The notes: generated by a model from the sequence alone, not told the origin. A stretch of 39,109 bases of DNA from Paracoccaceae bacterium (GCA_024742695.1 JANSXY010000031.1:1-39109); one strand, 5' to 3'; shown: positions 27,629-39,043, counted from the stretch's first letter. Numbers and translations are program-made.

Positions 27629-29624
27629 CACCGCCTCCCGACGAGGGCCCGCGCCGCCGCGGCGATGCTGGCCGGCTGCGGGATCGCGGCCTGTTCGAGG
27701 TGATGGGCATAGGGGATCGGCACCTCGGCCGAACAGACGCGCGCGGGCGGCGCGTCGAGATCGAAAAAGCCGCGTTCGGCCACCTGCATGCCGATCTCGG
27801 CCGCGAGGCTGCCGGTGCGCCAGCCTTCGTCGACCACCAGCAGGCGGTGGGTCTTCGCGACGGAGGCGAGGATCGTGTCCATGTCGAGCGGGCGCAGGCT
27901 GCGCAGGTCGATCACCTCGGCCTCGACCCCGTCGGCCGCAAGCGTCTCGGCCGCGTCGAGCGACTTGAACAGCGAGCCGCCGTAAGTCACCAGCGTCAGG
28001 TCGCGCCCCGCGCGGCGCACCACGGCGCGGTCGATGTCGACCGCACCGGCCTTGGCATCCAGCAGGCCCTTGCGGTTGTAGAGCATCACGTTCTCGAAGA
28101 TCAGCACCGGATCGGGGTCTTCCAGCGCGGTCCAGAGCATGCCGCGCGCGTCCTCCAGCGTGGCGGGGGCCAGCACGCGCAGGCCGGGGATATGGGCATA
28201 CCAGCCTTCCAGGCTGTGCGAATGCTGCGCGGCCAGCTGCTTGCCCGCGCCGGTCGCCATCCGGATCACCAGCGGCACGCCATAGGCGCCGTTCGACATG
28301 TGCCGGAAGGTGGCGGCGGTGTTGAGGATCTGGTCGAGCGCCAGAAGCGAGAAGTTGACCGTCATCAGTTCGACGATCGGCCGCATCCCGACCATCGCGG
28401 CCCCGATCCCCGCGCCGGTGAAGCCCGATTCCGACAGCGGCGTGTCGCGGATCCGATCCTCGCCGAACTCCTGCATCAGCCCCATCGAGACGGCGTAGCA
28501 GCCGCCGTAGGCGCCCACGTCCTCGCCCATCAGGAACACGCGGTCGTCGCGCTGCATCGCGTCGCGCAGCGCGGCGCGCACCGCCTCGCGATAGGTCGTC
28601 TCCACCGTCTCGCCCGAGGGTTCGGCGGGCGGCGGCGGGGCCGGCCGGGTTTCGGCCACGACATGGCGGGTGAGGGTTTCGACCGGTTCGTCGGTGCCGG
28701 CCTCGGCGAAGGCCACGGCGGCGTCGATCTCGGCGTCGACCTCGGCCTCGATCGCGGCGACTTCATCCTGATGCAGCAGGCCGTTCTCGAGCAGCCAGGT
28801 CTGGAACCGGACGATCGGACCCTTGCCGCGCCACGCCTCGACCTCGTCCTTGGGGCGGTAGAGTTGCGCGTCGAACATCGAATGGGCGCGGAACCGGTAG
28901 GTCCGGCATTCCAGAAGCCGCGGCCCGCCGGTGTCGGCGATGGTGGAGAGCGCGCGGCGCCCGGCGGCCTCGACCGCGACGACGTCCATGCCGTCGACGA
29001 CCTCGGCGGGGACGTTGTAGGCGGCGGCCTTCGCCGCCACGTCGCCCTGCGCCTCGGAGCGGTCGAGCGCGGTGCCCATCGCGTAGCCGTTGTTCTCGCA
29101 GACGAAGAGCACCGGCAGGTTCCACAGCGCGGCGAGGTTCATCGCCTCGTGGAACTCGCCCTCGGCGACCGCGCCCTCGCCGAAGAAACAGGCGGTCACG
29201 GCCTGCCGGCCCTGCATCCGGTCGCCAAGCGCAAGGCCGACGGCAAGCGGCAGCCCGCCGCCGACGATGGCGTTGCCGCCGTGAAAATTACGCTCGGCAT
29301 CGAAGAGATGCATCGAACCGCCGCGCCCGCCGGCGCAGCCTTCGGCCTTGCCGAACATCTCGGCCATGATCGGCCCCATCGGCACGCCGCGCGCCAATGC
29401 GTGGCCATGTTCGCGGTAGGTGGCCACCACCCGGTCCGCATCGGCCAGAAGCGGGATCAGCCCGACCGCGATCGCCTCTTCGCCATCGTAGAGATGCAGG
29501 AAGCCGCGGATCTTCTCCCGCGTGTAAAGCTCCGCGCAGCGATCCTCGAAGCGGCGGATGCGGATCATGCCTTTCAGCAGGTCGCGCAGGTGGTCGTGGT
29601 CGAGATGCGGTTTCGTCGGGGTGC

Positions 29625-29628
<4 letters not shown>
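27628..29628 (-). CDS. Fused E1 alpha-beta of a 2-oxoacid (pyruvate-type) dehydrogenase
   Basis: 666 residues from the ATG at 29628 (GGAG 8 bases upstream; ATGA overlap with the synthetase stop). The frame runs much further upstream, but that is shadow of the synthetase gene. Residues 1-320 are E1 alpha: [10 protein letters not shown], then the thiamine diphosphate/Mg motif [20 protein letters not shown] ending in [10 protein letters not shown], with GEG where GDG is more common. A Pro/Glu linker near 340 joins E1 beta (350-666) with [30 protein letters not shown] and [11 protein letters not shown]. In most alphaproteobacteria these are two proteins. It decarboxylates a 2-oxoacid and acylates the lipoyl group of E2. 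Pyruvate is the likely substrate but acetoin or another oxoacid cannot be excluded. Confidence 0.9.
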
Positions 29629-31376
<1,748 letters not shown>

Positions 31377-31617
31377 GGTCTCCTCCTCCCAGGGCTTGAT
31401 GCCGGGGGCAGGCTAGCAAGGCGGCGCGGCAGCGCGTGATGACATGGATCAAGGTTGTCCCCGGACCGTGGCGAATCGCGCCTGCGTTGTCCGGCGCGAA
31501 TGTATTCCTTTGGATTTCGGAAACGACTTTGGAATAGGCCGGGACACGGGCGTGTATCCGCGACGCCGTTGCGGTCAGGCCGACGAAACATTGGGGAACG
31601 ATCAGTTCGCACCGGAT
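31377..31617. other. 241-base divergent promoter region
   Basis: It lies between the synthetase operon (minus) and the hybrid kinase (plus). It contains TATTCC/GGAATA arms at 31503-31508 and 31531-31536, and a poor TTGGAT-N17-AATAGG pair on the plus strand. The frame of the kinase is open through it, but the sequence there is Cys/Arg-rich and unlike protein. Confidence 0.4.
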
Positions 31618-34251
31618 ATGACATTGCCATTCCCGCCCCTCCCCGCGCATCACCTTGAAACGATGATCGGCCTGTCGGCCTCTCCGATGGCGCTCGTGTC
31701 CGGCGGGGGTGAGATCGTTGCGGCGAACGAGGCCTTCGTGACGGCCAGCGGCAGGGCCGGATCCCTGGGGACGCTGCGTCAACTGATCGCGCCCGAGGCG
31801 GCGGCGGAGGCCGACCGGCTTCTGGGGGCGATGATCGACCGTAGGCGGGTCGAGGCGCCGATGGCGGCATCCGGCCACTCCTACCGATGGACCCTTTCGC
31901 CGACGCCGGTCACCGGCTTGCGGCTTCTGGACATCGAGCCGCTGGCCGACAGCCGCGGCGACGGGCAACTCGCCCGGCTGGAGGCGCTGGTGGACATGAC
32001 CGCCCATGGCGTGATGGTCTGCGACGCCGAGGGGCTTGTGGAGTGGGTCAACCCGGTGAGCGAACGGATCACCGGCTACAAGCTCGAGGATTTCCTCGGC
32101 CGCAAACCCGGCGACTTGCTGCATTTCGAAGGCACCGATCCCGCGGCGCGCCGGCGCATCGCGGCGGCGCTGGCAAAGGGACAGCCGGTGCGCGAGGAAA
32201 TCCTCAACCGGGGCAAGGACGGGCGCATCTACTGGGTGAAGCTGGACATCCAGCCGCTGCATGACGACGCCGGCCGCGTGAACGGCTACGTGGCCGTTCA
32301 GGCCGACATCACCGGGCGCAGGACCGATGGCGCCGCCGAGGCGCGCGCCGCGCGGCTGGGCCGGATGATCGAACACAGCCGCAACGAGGTCTACGTTTTC
32401 GACGCCGAGACGCTGCTGTTTGCCGAGGTCAACCGCGGCGCGCGCGAGAACCTTGGCTACGGCGAGGCGGAACTGGCGCGGATGACGCCACTCGACGTCC
32501 ACGCCGGATTGACCGCGGAGGCCTTCGAGGGCCTGGTCGAACCCCTGCGCGCGGGACGGGAAGAGGTGCTGCGCTTCCGCGGCCACCATCTTCGCAAGGA
32601 CGGCAGCGGCTATCCCGTCGACGTCTCGCTGCAACTGATGCAGGACGACCGGCCGCTGTTCGTGGCCATGGTCGAGGACATGACGCAGCGCGAAGCCGCG
32701 GAACGGGCCGCCGACATCGCGCGGCGGCGGCTGGAGGCGGCGATCGAGACGCTGCCCGACGGTTTCGTCTTCTACGACGCCGATGATCGCCTGGTGCTGG
32801 CCAACAGCCGTTACCGGGAAATCTATTCCGAAAGCGCCCCGGCGATCGTGCCGGGCGCGCGGTTCGAGACGATCCTGCGCTACGGTCTGGAGCACGGCCA
32901 GTATGCCGAGGCGATCGGCCGTGAGGACGCCTGGCTCAAGGAACGGCTGGAGGCGCACTACAGCGCCGAATCGCAGATCGAACAGCAACTGGGCGATGGC
33001 CGGGTGCTGCGGATCTACGAGAAGGACACGCCCGATGGCGGGCGCGTGGGCCTCAGGATCGACGTGACGGAGCTGCACGAGGCGCGCCGCCGCGCCGAGG
33101 CCGCGAGCCGCGCCAAGTCGGCCTTCCTTGCCAACATGAGCCACGAGATCCGCACCCCGATGAACGGGGTGCTCGGGATGGCCGACCTGCTGGGCACCAC
33201 GGCCCTGTCGCCGGAGCAGCGAGAGATGCTGGAGACGATCCAGAGTTCCGGCGAGGCGTTGCTGGGGCTGCTCAACGACATTCTCGATCTCGCGCGGATC
33301 GAGTCGGGCAAGGTGTCGCTGGAGGCCGAACCGTTCCTGCCGGCCGAGGTCGCCGCCCGCGTGGTGCGCCTGCATGGCGCCAACGCGACGAAAAAGGGGC
33401 TGCGGCTGGCGGTGGACGTCGCGCCGGAGGCGGCGGGGCAGGCGGTTGGCGATGCGGCGCGGATCCAGCAGATCCTGCACAACCTCGTCGGCAACGCGAT
33501 CAAGTTCACCGAGGCCGGCGAGGTGACGGTCGCGGTGGCGCGGTCGCCCGACGGTGCGCTGGTGTTCACCGTGGCCGATACCGGGATCGGGATGTCGCCC
33601 GAACAGGCGCAGCGGGTGTTCGAGGCCTACGAACAGGCCGATGTCTCGGTCGGCCGCAAGTTCGGCGGAACCGGTCTTGGCCTTGCCATCGTTCGGGAAC
33701 TGGTGGAGCGGATGGGCGGGCATGTCGCCATCGACAGCGCGCCGGGGCGCGGCACCCGGATCGCCGTGGACCTGCCACTGCCCGCAGCCGAGGCCGGTGC
33801 GGCCGGGCAGGACGCGCCGGAGCCGCCGGCGCTGGCCGAGGATGACGCCGACCGGTCCGCCCTGCGCATTCTCGCCGCCGAGGACAACAGGGTGAACGCG
33901 ATCGTCCTGCAACACGTGATGGAACAGCTCGGCCACAGGATGACGCATGTCGAGGATGGCGCCGCCGCCGTGCAGGCCTGGCGGCCCGGCGGCTTCGACG
34001 TGCTGCTGTTCGATGTCTCGATGCCCGGGATGAGCGGGCCGGAGGCGCTGGCGGCGATCCGCGCCCGTGCCGGGATCGAGGGCGTGGAGGTTCCGCCCGC
34101 CATCGCGTTGACCGCCTATGCCATGCCCGAAGAGATCGTCACGCTGCTGGATGCCGGGTTCTGCGACGTCATCACCAAGCCGTTCCGCCGCAACGATCTT
34201 GTCGCCGCGCTCGACATGGCGCGGGGCGGCGCCGGGGCGACGGCGGCCTGA
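31618..34251 (+). CDS. Hybrid histidine kinase with several PAS domains and a C-terminal receiver
   Basis: 877 residues from the ATG at 31618; an earlier in-frame ATG at 31444 gives an unlikely Cys/Arg-rich extension. No membrane segment. PAS units: an N-terminal one, one at about 125-240 (GVMVCDAEGLVEWVNPVSER), one at about 250-360 (GRMIEHSRNEVYVFDAETLL), and a PAS_7-like unit at about 378-490 (LPDGFVFYDADDRLVLANSR). The kinase core is intact: MSHEIRTPMNGVLGMADLL with His509, HNLVGNAIKFTEAG, VADTGIGMSP and GGTGLGLAIVRELVE. The receiver (755-870) has phospho-acceptor Asp799 in LLFDVSMPGMSG and Lys in ITKPFRRND. Signal output needs a phosphotransfer partner, which is not encoded nearby. Confidence 0.92.
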   Translation: MTLPFPPLPAHHLETMIGLSASPMALVSGGGEIVAANEAFVTASGRAGSLGTLRQLIAPEAAAEADRLLGAMIDRRRVEAPMAASGHSYRWTLSPTPVTGLRLLDIEPLADSRGDGQLARLEALVDMTAHGVMVCDAEGLVEWVNPVSERITGYKLEDFLGRKPGDLLHFEGTDPAARRRIAAALAKGQPVREEILNRGKDGRIYWVKLDIQPLHDDAGRVNGYVAVQADITGRRTDGAAEARAARLGRMIEHSRNEVYVFDAETLLFAEVNRGARENLGYGEAELARMTPLDVHAGLTAEAFEGLVEPLRAGREEVLRFRGHHLRKDGSGYPVDVSLQLMQDDRPLFVAMVEDMTQREAAERAADIARRRLEAAIETLPDGFVFYDADDRLVLANSRYREIYSESAPAIVPGARFETILRYGLEHGQYAEAIGREDAWLKERLEAHYSAESQIEQQLGDGRVLRIYEKDTPDGGRVGLRIDVTELHEARRRAEAASRAKSAFLANMSHEIRTPMNGVLGMADLLGTTALSPEQREMLETIQSSGEALLGLLNDILDLARIESGKVSLEAEPFLPAEVAARVVRLHGANATKKGLRLAVDVAPEAAGQAVGDAARIQQILHNLVGNAIKFTEAGEVTVAVARSPDGALVFTVADTGIGMSPEQAQRVFEAYEQADVSVGRKFGGTGLGLAIVRELVERMGGHVAIDSAPGRGTRIAVDLPLPAAEAGAAGQDAPEPPALAEDDADRSALRILAAEDNRVNAIVLQHVMEQLGHRMTHVEDGAAAVQAWRPGGFDVLLFDVSMPGMSGPEALAAIRARAGIEGVEVPPAIALTAYAMPEEIVTLLDAGFCDVITKPFRRNDLVAALDMARGGAGATAA

Positions 34252-34254
34252 GCT

Positions 34255-35148
34255 TCAGCCCGCGGGCGCGACACCGAGCAGCCGCATCGCGTTCTCCTTC
34301 AGGATCAGCGGCCGCACCTCGTCCTTGAACGGCGCGGCCTCGAAATCGGCGAGCCAGCGGTCGGGCGTGATCGCCGGCCAGTCGGAGCCGAAGAGCATCT
34401 TCTTCTTCAGGATCGAGTTGGCGTACTTGATGAAGATCTCGGGGAAGTACTTCGGGCTCCAGCCGCTCATGTCGAAGTAGACGTTGGGCTTGTGCTGGGC
34501 CACGGCCAGCCCCTCTTCCGTCCAGGGAAACGAGGGATGCGCGAGGATGATCGGCATGTCGGGGAAATCCACCGCGACGTCATCCAGATGCATCGGGTTC
34601 GAGTATTTCAGCCGCATCCCCATGCCGCCGCGCAGGCCCGACCCGACGCCGGTCTGCCCGGTGTGAAACAGCGTGATGACGCCTTCCTCCGCGCAGGCCT
34701 CCAGCACGGTGTAGCAGGCCTCGCGGTCGTTGGGGAAAAAGCCCTGCATCGTGGGATGGAACTTGAAGCCGCGCACGCCGAAATCGCGCACCAGCCGCCG
34801 CACCTCGCGTGCGCCGGCGCGACCCTTGTGCGGATCGACCGAGGCGAAGGGGATCAGGATGTCGTCGTTTTCGGCACAGACTTGCGCGACCTCCTCGTTC
34901 GAATAGCGGCGAAAGCCGGTCTCGCGTTCGGCGTCGACGGGGAAGATCACGGCGGCGATGTTGCGTTCGCGGTAGTAGGCGGCGGTGTCCCGGACGCTGG
35001 GCAGCATGCCGTCGGCGCCTGCGGGGTTGCGGAAATAGGCGGCCATGCCGGCCTGGAACTCGGTGTAGCCGTCGTCGCGCGGGCCGCAGCACGGCTCTTC
35101 GGCATGGGTGTGGAAATCGATCGCGCGCACCTTGGCGAAGTCGACCAT
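34255..35148 (-). CDS. Metal-dependent amidohydrolase (ACMSD / amidohydrolase 2 family)
   Basis: 297 residues with ribosome binding site GGGAGG. AIDFHTHAEEPCCGP gives the H-x-H metal ligands near the N-terminus; GFKFHPTMQGFFP, ILAHPSFPW and LFGSDWPAITP supply the other usual TIM-barrel ligands (the last Asp being catalytic). The family includes decarboxylases such as ACMSD and gamma-resorcylate decarboxylase as well as hydrolases of ring-cleavage products; the sequence does not select one. A Cys-Cys pair (EEPCCGP) just after the first ligands is unusual. It follows a PhzS-like monooxygenase gene 74 bases upstream on the same strand, so a role in breakdown of an aromatic compound is plausible. 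Confidence 0.85.
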   Translation of the reverse strand: MVDFAKVRAIDFHTHAEEPCCGPRDDGYTEFQAGMAAYFRNPAGADGMLPSVRDTAAYYRERNIAAVIFPVDAERETGFRRYSNEEVAQVCAENDDILIPFASVDPHKGRAGAREVRRLVRDFGVRGFKFHPTMQGFFPNDREACYTVLEACAEEGVITLFHTGQTGVGSGLRGGMGMRLKYSNPMHLDDVAVDFPDMPIILAHPSFPWTEEGLAVAQHKPNVYFDMSGWSPKYFPEIFIKYANSILKKKMLFGSDWPAITPDRWLADFEAAPFKDEVRPLILKENAMRLLGVAPAG

Positions 35149-35205
35149 CGCGGGGCCCTCCCTGTCACCGGCTCAGCGTAGCGGCAGCAAACGATGCGCA
35201 CAAGT

Positions 35206-35227
35206 ATTGTTATGGTGCATAATCAAT
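35206..35227. promoter_or_regulatory. AT-rich dyad upstream of the amidohydrolase
   Basis: TTATG-GTG-CATAA at 35210-35222, flanked by ATTG and CAAT offset by one base, in an otherwise GC-rich region. It lies about 60 bases upstream of the amidohydrolase start and covers the stop codon of the monooxygenase. It looks like a transcription factor site; the regulator is unknown. Confidence 0.45.
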
Positions 35228-36509
35228 CCGCGGGGCCGATCCGGGCGCCCGGCGGGATCGTCGGCGGGGCGGCGTTGAGCCGTTCGACGGCAAAGCCGGC
35301 GGCGGCCTTGTAGCCTGCCATGAAGGCCGCGCGCTCGGCGGCCGGGATGACCGCGTCGATGTCGTCGAAGGCGCCGCCGCAGCGCTGGTCGACGAGGTCC
35401 AGCAATCCGAACGGTCCGGCGCCCCGATTGCGCAGCACAAGCTCCGAAACCGGGCGGCAAAGCTCGGCGTCATAGGCGGCCAGCGCCGCTGGCGTCACCC
35501 CGTGGGCAAGCATCTTCGCCCCGATCACGCGCGCATCGACGATCGCCTGGCTCGCCCCGTTGGAGCCGGTGGGATACATCGCATGCGCCGCATCGCCCAT
35601 CAACGCAACCGGCCCGTCGACCCAGGTCGGAACCGGATCGCGGTCGATCATCGGGTTCTCGTAGGCGATCTGCGCGCCGGAGATCAGCGCCGGGACATCG
35701 AGCCAGTCGTAGCGGAACGCCGCGAAGTGATGGACGAAATCGGCGGTCTCGACGGGCCGGAACCAGCCGGTCCGTTCCCAACCCTCGCCCGGGTCGACCG
35801 TCAGTTCCGCGATCCAGTTGATCTCGGCCAGCCCGTCCGCACCGGGTCGCGAGATCGGGTAAATCACCATCCGGTGCCGGTGCGTGCCAAGCCCGACGAA
35901 GGACGATCCGGTGCGGATCGGCCGTGCCCGCGTGGTGCCGCGCCACATGATCGCGCCGCCCCAGTGGATCGGCGGCTGGCCGGGATGCATCTGCGCCCGG
36001 ATCGCCGAATGGATGCCGTCGGCGCCGATCAGAAGCGTACCGTCGACCCGTTTCTGGCCGCCGTCCGCGGTTTCGACCAGCGCCGTCACGCCGGTCTCGC
36101 GGGTCTCGTACCCGGTGACGCGGCAGCCGGTGCGGATCGCCCCGGCGCCCAGCCGTTCCTGCGCGGCGCGATGCAGCGCCATGTGGAACCGGCCGCGATG
36201 GACCGCGTATTGCGGCCAGCGGTAGCCGGCGTCCAGCCCGCGCGGCTCGGCATGGATCTCGGCCCCGTTCAGACCGACCAGCGCCCATTCCAGCGCCGGC
36301 AGGCCGACGGTATCCAGAACCTCGGTCCCGATCCCGAGGTCGATCAGTTCGCGCACCGCGTTGGGTTGCAGGTTGATCCCGACGCCGAGCGGACGCATCT
36401 CGCCCACGGCCTCGAAGACGGTGGCGCGCACGCCGACCTGGTGCAGCGTCAGCGCCAGGGCGAGCCCGCCGATGCCGCCGCCGGCGATCAGGACATGCGG
36501 TTCGGACAT
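35223..36509 (-). CDS. FAD-dependent aromatic monooxygenase (PhzS-like)
   Basis: 428 residues, start ATG with GGGAG about 8 bases upstream. HVLIAGGGIGGLALALTLHQ is the FAD-binding Rossmann motif. GADGIHSAIR is the conserved DG motif that contacts FAD and NAD(P)H. ALMGDAAHAMYPTGSNGASQ is the GD motif for the FAD ribityl chain. Together they mark group A flavoprotein hydroxylases. GVGINLQPNAVREL near residue 42 and the overall pattern resemble PhzS, 6-hydroxynicotinate- and salicylate-hydroxylase relatives. It hydroxylates an aromatic ring using NAD(P)H and oxygen in the cytoplasm; the substrate is not identifiable. It may form an operon with the amidohydrolase downstream. Confidence 0.88.
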   Translation of the reverse strand: MSEPHVLIAGGGIGGLALALTLHQVGVRATVFEAVGEMRPLGVGINLQPNAVRELIDLGIGTEVLDTVGLPALEWALVGLNGAEIHAEPRGLDAGYRWPQYAVHRGRFHMALHRAAQERLGAGAIRTGCRVTGYETRETGVTALVETADGGQKRVDGTLLIGADGIHSAIRAQMHPGQPPIHWGGAIMWRGTTRARPIRTGSSFVGLGTHRHRMVIYPISRPGADGLAEINWIAELTVDPGEGWERTGWFRPVETADFVHHFAAFRYDWLDVPALISGAQIAYENPMIDRDPVPTWVDGPVALMGDAAHAMYPTGSNGASQAIVDARVIGAKMLAHGVTPAALAAYDAELCRPVSELVLRNRGAGPFGLLDLVDQRCGGAFDDIDAVIPAAERAAFMAGYKAAAGFAVERLNAAPPTIPPGARIGPAD

Positions 36510-36579
36510 GGCCGGTCTCCCTGGTCGTCACCCGTGTCCCTAGCAAGCCGGGGCGCGCGGGGGCAAGCGCGGAGGGCGC

Positions 36580-37191
36580 TCAGATCGCCGCGATCAGCCG
36601 GTCGACCGCCTGCGCCAGGCTGGCGTCGATCACGTGCAGGTATTCCATCCAGTCGTCGACGTGGCGCAATTCCGCCGCGCCATCGGAAATCCCGCGCAGG
36701 CCGACGAGCGGCACCCCGTGGGCCATGCAGGCGCGGGCCACCGCGAAGGTTTCCATGTCGACCATGTCGGCGTCGATCGCGTCGTAGGCCGCGCCCGAGA
36801 CGATGTTGCCCCCGGTCGACAGCCGCATCGCCGGCAGGCCGGGGATCGGCGTTTGCAGCGGCAGATCCGCCGGCAGGTCGAGAAACGGCGTCAGCCCCTT
36901 CCGCAACCCCAGCGGCGAGGCATCCATGTCGCGGTAGGACACGCTGGCCACCTGGTAGATCGCGGTCTGTTCCAGCGTTCGCGACCCGGCCGAGCCGAGG
37001 CAGACGGCAAGATCGGGCGTCCGGCCCTCGGCGTCGAGCCGGCCCAGTGCCGCGCCGGTCGCCACCCCGGCCTCCACCGGGCCGACCCCGGTGATCAGCG
37101 GGCTGAACCGCGACCGCAACGCGGGGCCGTACTCCGCCTCTGCCGCCATCAGGAACAGGATCCTGCGGCCACCTGCCTCGACGAGGTTCAT
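36580..37191 (-). CDS. MTA/SAH nucleosidase-like phosphorylase-superfamily protein
   Basis: 203 residues from the ATG at 37191, which has GGGAG six bases upstream; an ATG six bases earlier (37197) lies too close to that site. The PNP/UDP superfamily pattern is present: FLMAAEAEYGPALRSRFSPL at the N-terminus (the Glu is catalytic in MTAN), VDMETFAVARAC (substrate Met-Glu motif) and LVGLRGISDGAAEL, where Asp is the purine-protonating residue. It is slightly shorter than typical MTAN (about 230). The expected reaction is cleavage of methylthioadenosine or adenosylhomocysteine to adenine and the thioribose. Other N-ribosides are possible. It is 70 bases upstream of the monooxygenase on the same strand. 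Confidence 0.82.
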   Translation of the reverse strand: MNLVEAGGRRILFLMAAEAEYGPALRSRFSPLITGVGPVEAGVATGAALGRLDAEGRTPDLAVCLGSAGSRTLEQTAIYQVASVSYRDMDASPLGLRKGLTPFLDLPADLPLQTPIPGLPAMRLSTGGNIVSGAAYDAIDADMVDMETFAVARACMAHGVPLVGLRGISDGAAELRHVDDWMEYLHVIDASLAQAVDRLIAAI

Positions 37192-37259
37192 CAGCATCTC
37201 CCTGCCAGTCGCCGGGCTCGACTATTTCCGCGCCGGCCCGGCGGGGCAAGCCCCGGCCG

Positions 37260-38699
37260 TCAGGACCGGTCGCGGGCGCGGGCGACGGCGGCGATCGCCG
37301 CGTCGACATCCTCGGCCGTGGTGCGGTGATTGGTGATCGCCGCGCGCAGGCAGGTGACACCGTCGATCACGGTTGTGGAAAATACCGCCTCGCCGGACAG
37401 CTGCAACTCGGTCGCGATGCGCGCGTTCAGCGCCGACTGCGCCGCCGGATCGCGCCCGGCATCGGCGGTGAACACGCACAGGCAGGACACCACCGGCGCC
37501 GCCAGCCGCATCCCCGGCCTGGCCGCAACGGCGGCGCCCATCCGCGCGGCAAGGGCGCAATTGCGGGTGATCGCCGCGCCGAGCCGGTCGGGGCCATAGG
37601 CCTCGATCGCGGTCCAGACCTTGAGCGCCCGGTTGCCGCGTGACAGGTCGATCCCGTAGTCGCAGAACCACGGCTCGCCGCCGCCCAGGCCCGCCTGCTG
37701 CGCGGCCAGATAGGCCGGGCGCGCGGCGAAGGCGGCGCGATGGCGCTCCGCATCGCGGATCAGGACGATCCCGCAATCGTAGGGCACGTACATCCACTTG
37801 TGGAAATCGCAGGCAAGCGAATCGGCCCGCCCGATGCCGTCGCTCAGCGCTCGCCACGGGGGATCGGCCAGCCGCGTCCAGGCGCCGAACGCCCCGTCGA
37901 CATGCAGCCAAAGCCCCAGATCGGTGGCGAGATCGGCCAGGGCGGCCAGGTCGTCGAACCGGCCAAGATCGACCGAACCGGCGGTTGCGATCACCGCGAA
38001 CGGGTGTAGCCCCGCCGCGCGGTCCCGTGTCACGGCGGTTGCCAGGGCCCCGGCGGATAGGCCCCGCGCGTCTTCGGGGATCCGGCGCAACGCGTCATGG
38101 CCGAGGCCCAGAAGTTCCATCGCCTTGACCGCGGCATTGTGCACGCCGGCCCCGGCATAGGCCACCAGCGGCGCCCCCCTCGTGCCCGCGGCCCGGCTTT
38201 CCGGCCCCAGCGCGGCGACCCGCGCCGCCGCCAGGGCGATCACCGTGGCCTGCGACGTGCCTGTCACCAGAACGCCGCTTGCGCCGTCGGGAAAGCCCAT
38301 CACCCGGCGCGTCCAGTCGATCACCGCGCGTTCGACATGGATCGCCCCGTGGTCGCGGCCACCGCAATTGGCGTTCATCGTGGCCGCCACCATCTCCGAC
38401 AGGATCCCGGTGGCAAGGCCGGTGCCATGCACCCAGCCGAAGAACCGCGGATGCGTGTTGCCGTTGCCGTGCGGCAGGATCTCGTCGGCGAGCCGGACGG
38501 CGGCGGCGGTCTCGCCCCGCCCGGGGCCGTCCGGATCCAGGGCATAGCGCCGGACGACCTTCTCGGGAACCGGTTGCCAGGGCTTGGCGCGGCCCGCGGC
38601 CAGCCGGTCGATGCACCGGTCGAGCAGCGCATGCGCGGCCGCCCGGAAATCCTCCCAGTTCTCGGGATCGAGCCCGCCTTCGCCTGAATCCTGCGCCAT
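37260..38699 (-). CDS. PLP-dependent group II decarboxylase
   Basis: 479 residues from the ATG at 38699; the frame continues to 38804 with a basic stretch that reads like untranslated leader. NTHPRFFGWVHGTGLATGIL is the N-terminal motif of glutamate/aromatic amino acid decarboxylases, GVLVTGTSQATVIALAAARV is the phosphate-binding region (GGS/T type), LWLHVDGAFGAW carries the Asp for the pyridine nitrogen, and CDFHKWMYVPYDCG holds Lys301 for the PLP aldimine. It should decarboxylate an amino acid (aromatic, glutamate, 2,4-diaminobutyrate or similar); some relatives act as aldehyde synthases. The gene ends 69 bases before the nucleosidase start and is followed upstream by the rRNA leader region, so it starts its own transcript. 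Confidence 0.9.
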   Translation of the reverse strand: MAQDSGEGGLDPENWEDFRAAAHALLDRCIDRLAAGRAKPWQPVPEKVVRRYALDPDGPGRGETAAAVRLADEILPHGNGNTHPRFFGWVHGTGLATGILSEMVAATMNANCGGRDHGAIHVERAVIDWTRRVMGFPDGASGVLVTGTSQATVIALAAARVAALGPESRAAGTRGAPLVAYAGAGVHNAAVKAMELLGLGHDALRRIPEDARGLSAGALATAVTRDRAAGLHPFAVIATAGSVDLGRFDDLAALADLATDLGLWLHVDGAFGAWTRLADPPWRALSDGIGRADSLACDFHKWMYVPYDCGIVLIRDAERHRAAFAARPAYLAAQQAGLGGGEPWFCDYGIDLSRGNRALKVWTAIEAYGPDRLGAAITRNCALAARMGAAVAARPGMRLAAPVVSCLCVFTADAGRDPAAQSALNARIATELQLSGEAVFSTTVIDGVTCLRAAITNHRTTAEDVDAAIAAVARARDRS

Positions 38700-38812
38700 C
38701 GTCCGCCCCGCTTTCGCTGCCGCCAGCCTAGTGCGCCGCCGCGCAAAGCGGCAAGCGCGGCCGCGCCCCGGCGGTTTCGGCGAGATTTTGCGGGCCGGAT
38801 GCAACTTGCCTC

Positions 38813-38841
38813 TTGCGCCCGACGGAATCAGCGGCTAGATA
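38813..38841 (+). promoter_or_regulatory. Candidate rRNA operon promoter
   Basis: TTGCGC (38813-38818), a 17-base spacer, then TAGATA (38836-38841). The spacing is ideal and the -10 is good, the -35 moderate. It points toward the boxA element 130 bases downstream. The 9-base GCCTCTTGC at 38808-38816 overlaps the -35 and recurs inverted (GCAAGAGGC) at 38906-38914. Confidence 0.5.
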
Positions 38842-38969
38842 CCGTGTCCTGTCGCCGGGGCACTGCCGTGGCGATGGGGTTCCGGGTTCCGGGACGCAAC
38901 GACAATGCAAGAGGCGATATCGGGCGGTGGCGTCGAGGTTGACGCAACGGTTCGGTTTTGTGTCTTGCC

Positions 38970-38982
38970 GCTCTTTGACATT
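38970..38982 (+). promoter_or_regulatory. boxA-like antitermination element
   Basis: GCTCTTTGACATT closely resembles the boxA core of rRNA leaders (TGCTCTTTAACA in E. coli), the site bound by NusB/NusE for antitermination. It is followed by conserved-looking leader sequence. Confidence 0.6.
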
Positions 38983-38998
38983 GTTGGTTTACTGAAGA

Positions 38999-39043
38999 GA
39001 TATGCGGGCGGCTTGGTCTTGACCGACTTGGTCTATGCATATC
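38999..39043 (+). other. Base-paired leader segment downstream of boxA
   Basis: GATATGC (38999-39005) pairs with GCATATC (39037-39043). Inside the loop, GACC at 39021-39024 can pair with GGTC at 39030-39033. Such stems are usual in pre-rRNA leaders. Confidence 0.5.

Noticed and set aside
38939-38967. TTGACG as a second rRNA promoter
   Set aside because: The sequence 17 bases downstream (GTCTTG) is a poor -10 and neighbouring spacings are no better.
38975-38980. TTGACA near the right edge as a promoter -35
   Set aside because: It lies within the boxA-like CTCTTTGACATT and has no matching -10 at 16-18 bases. The upstream TTGCGC-N17-TAGATA pair is a better promoter candidate.
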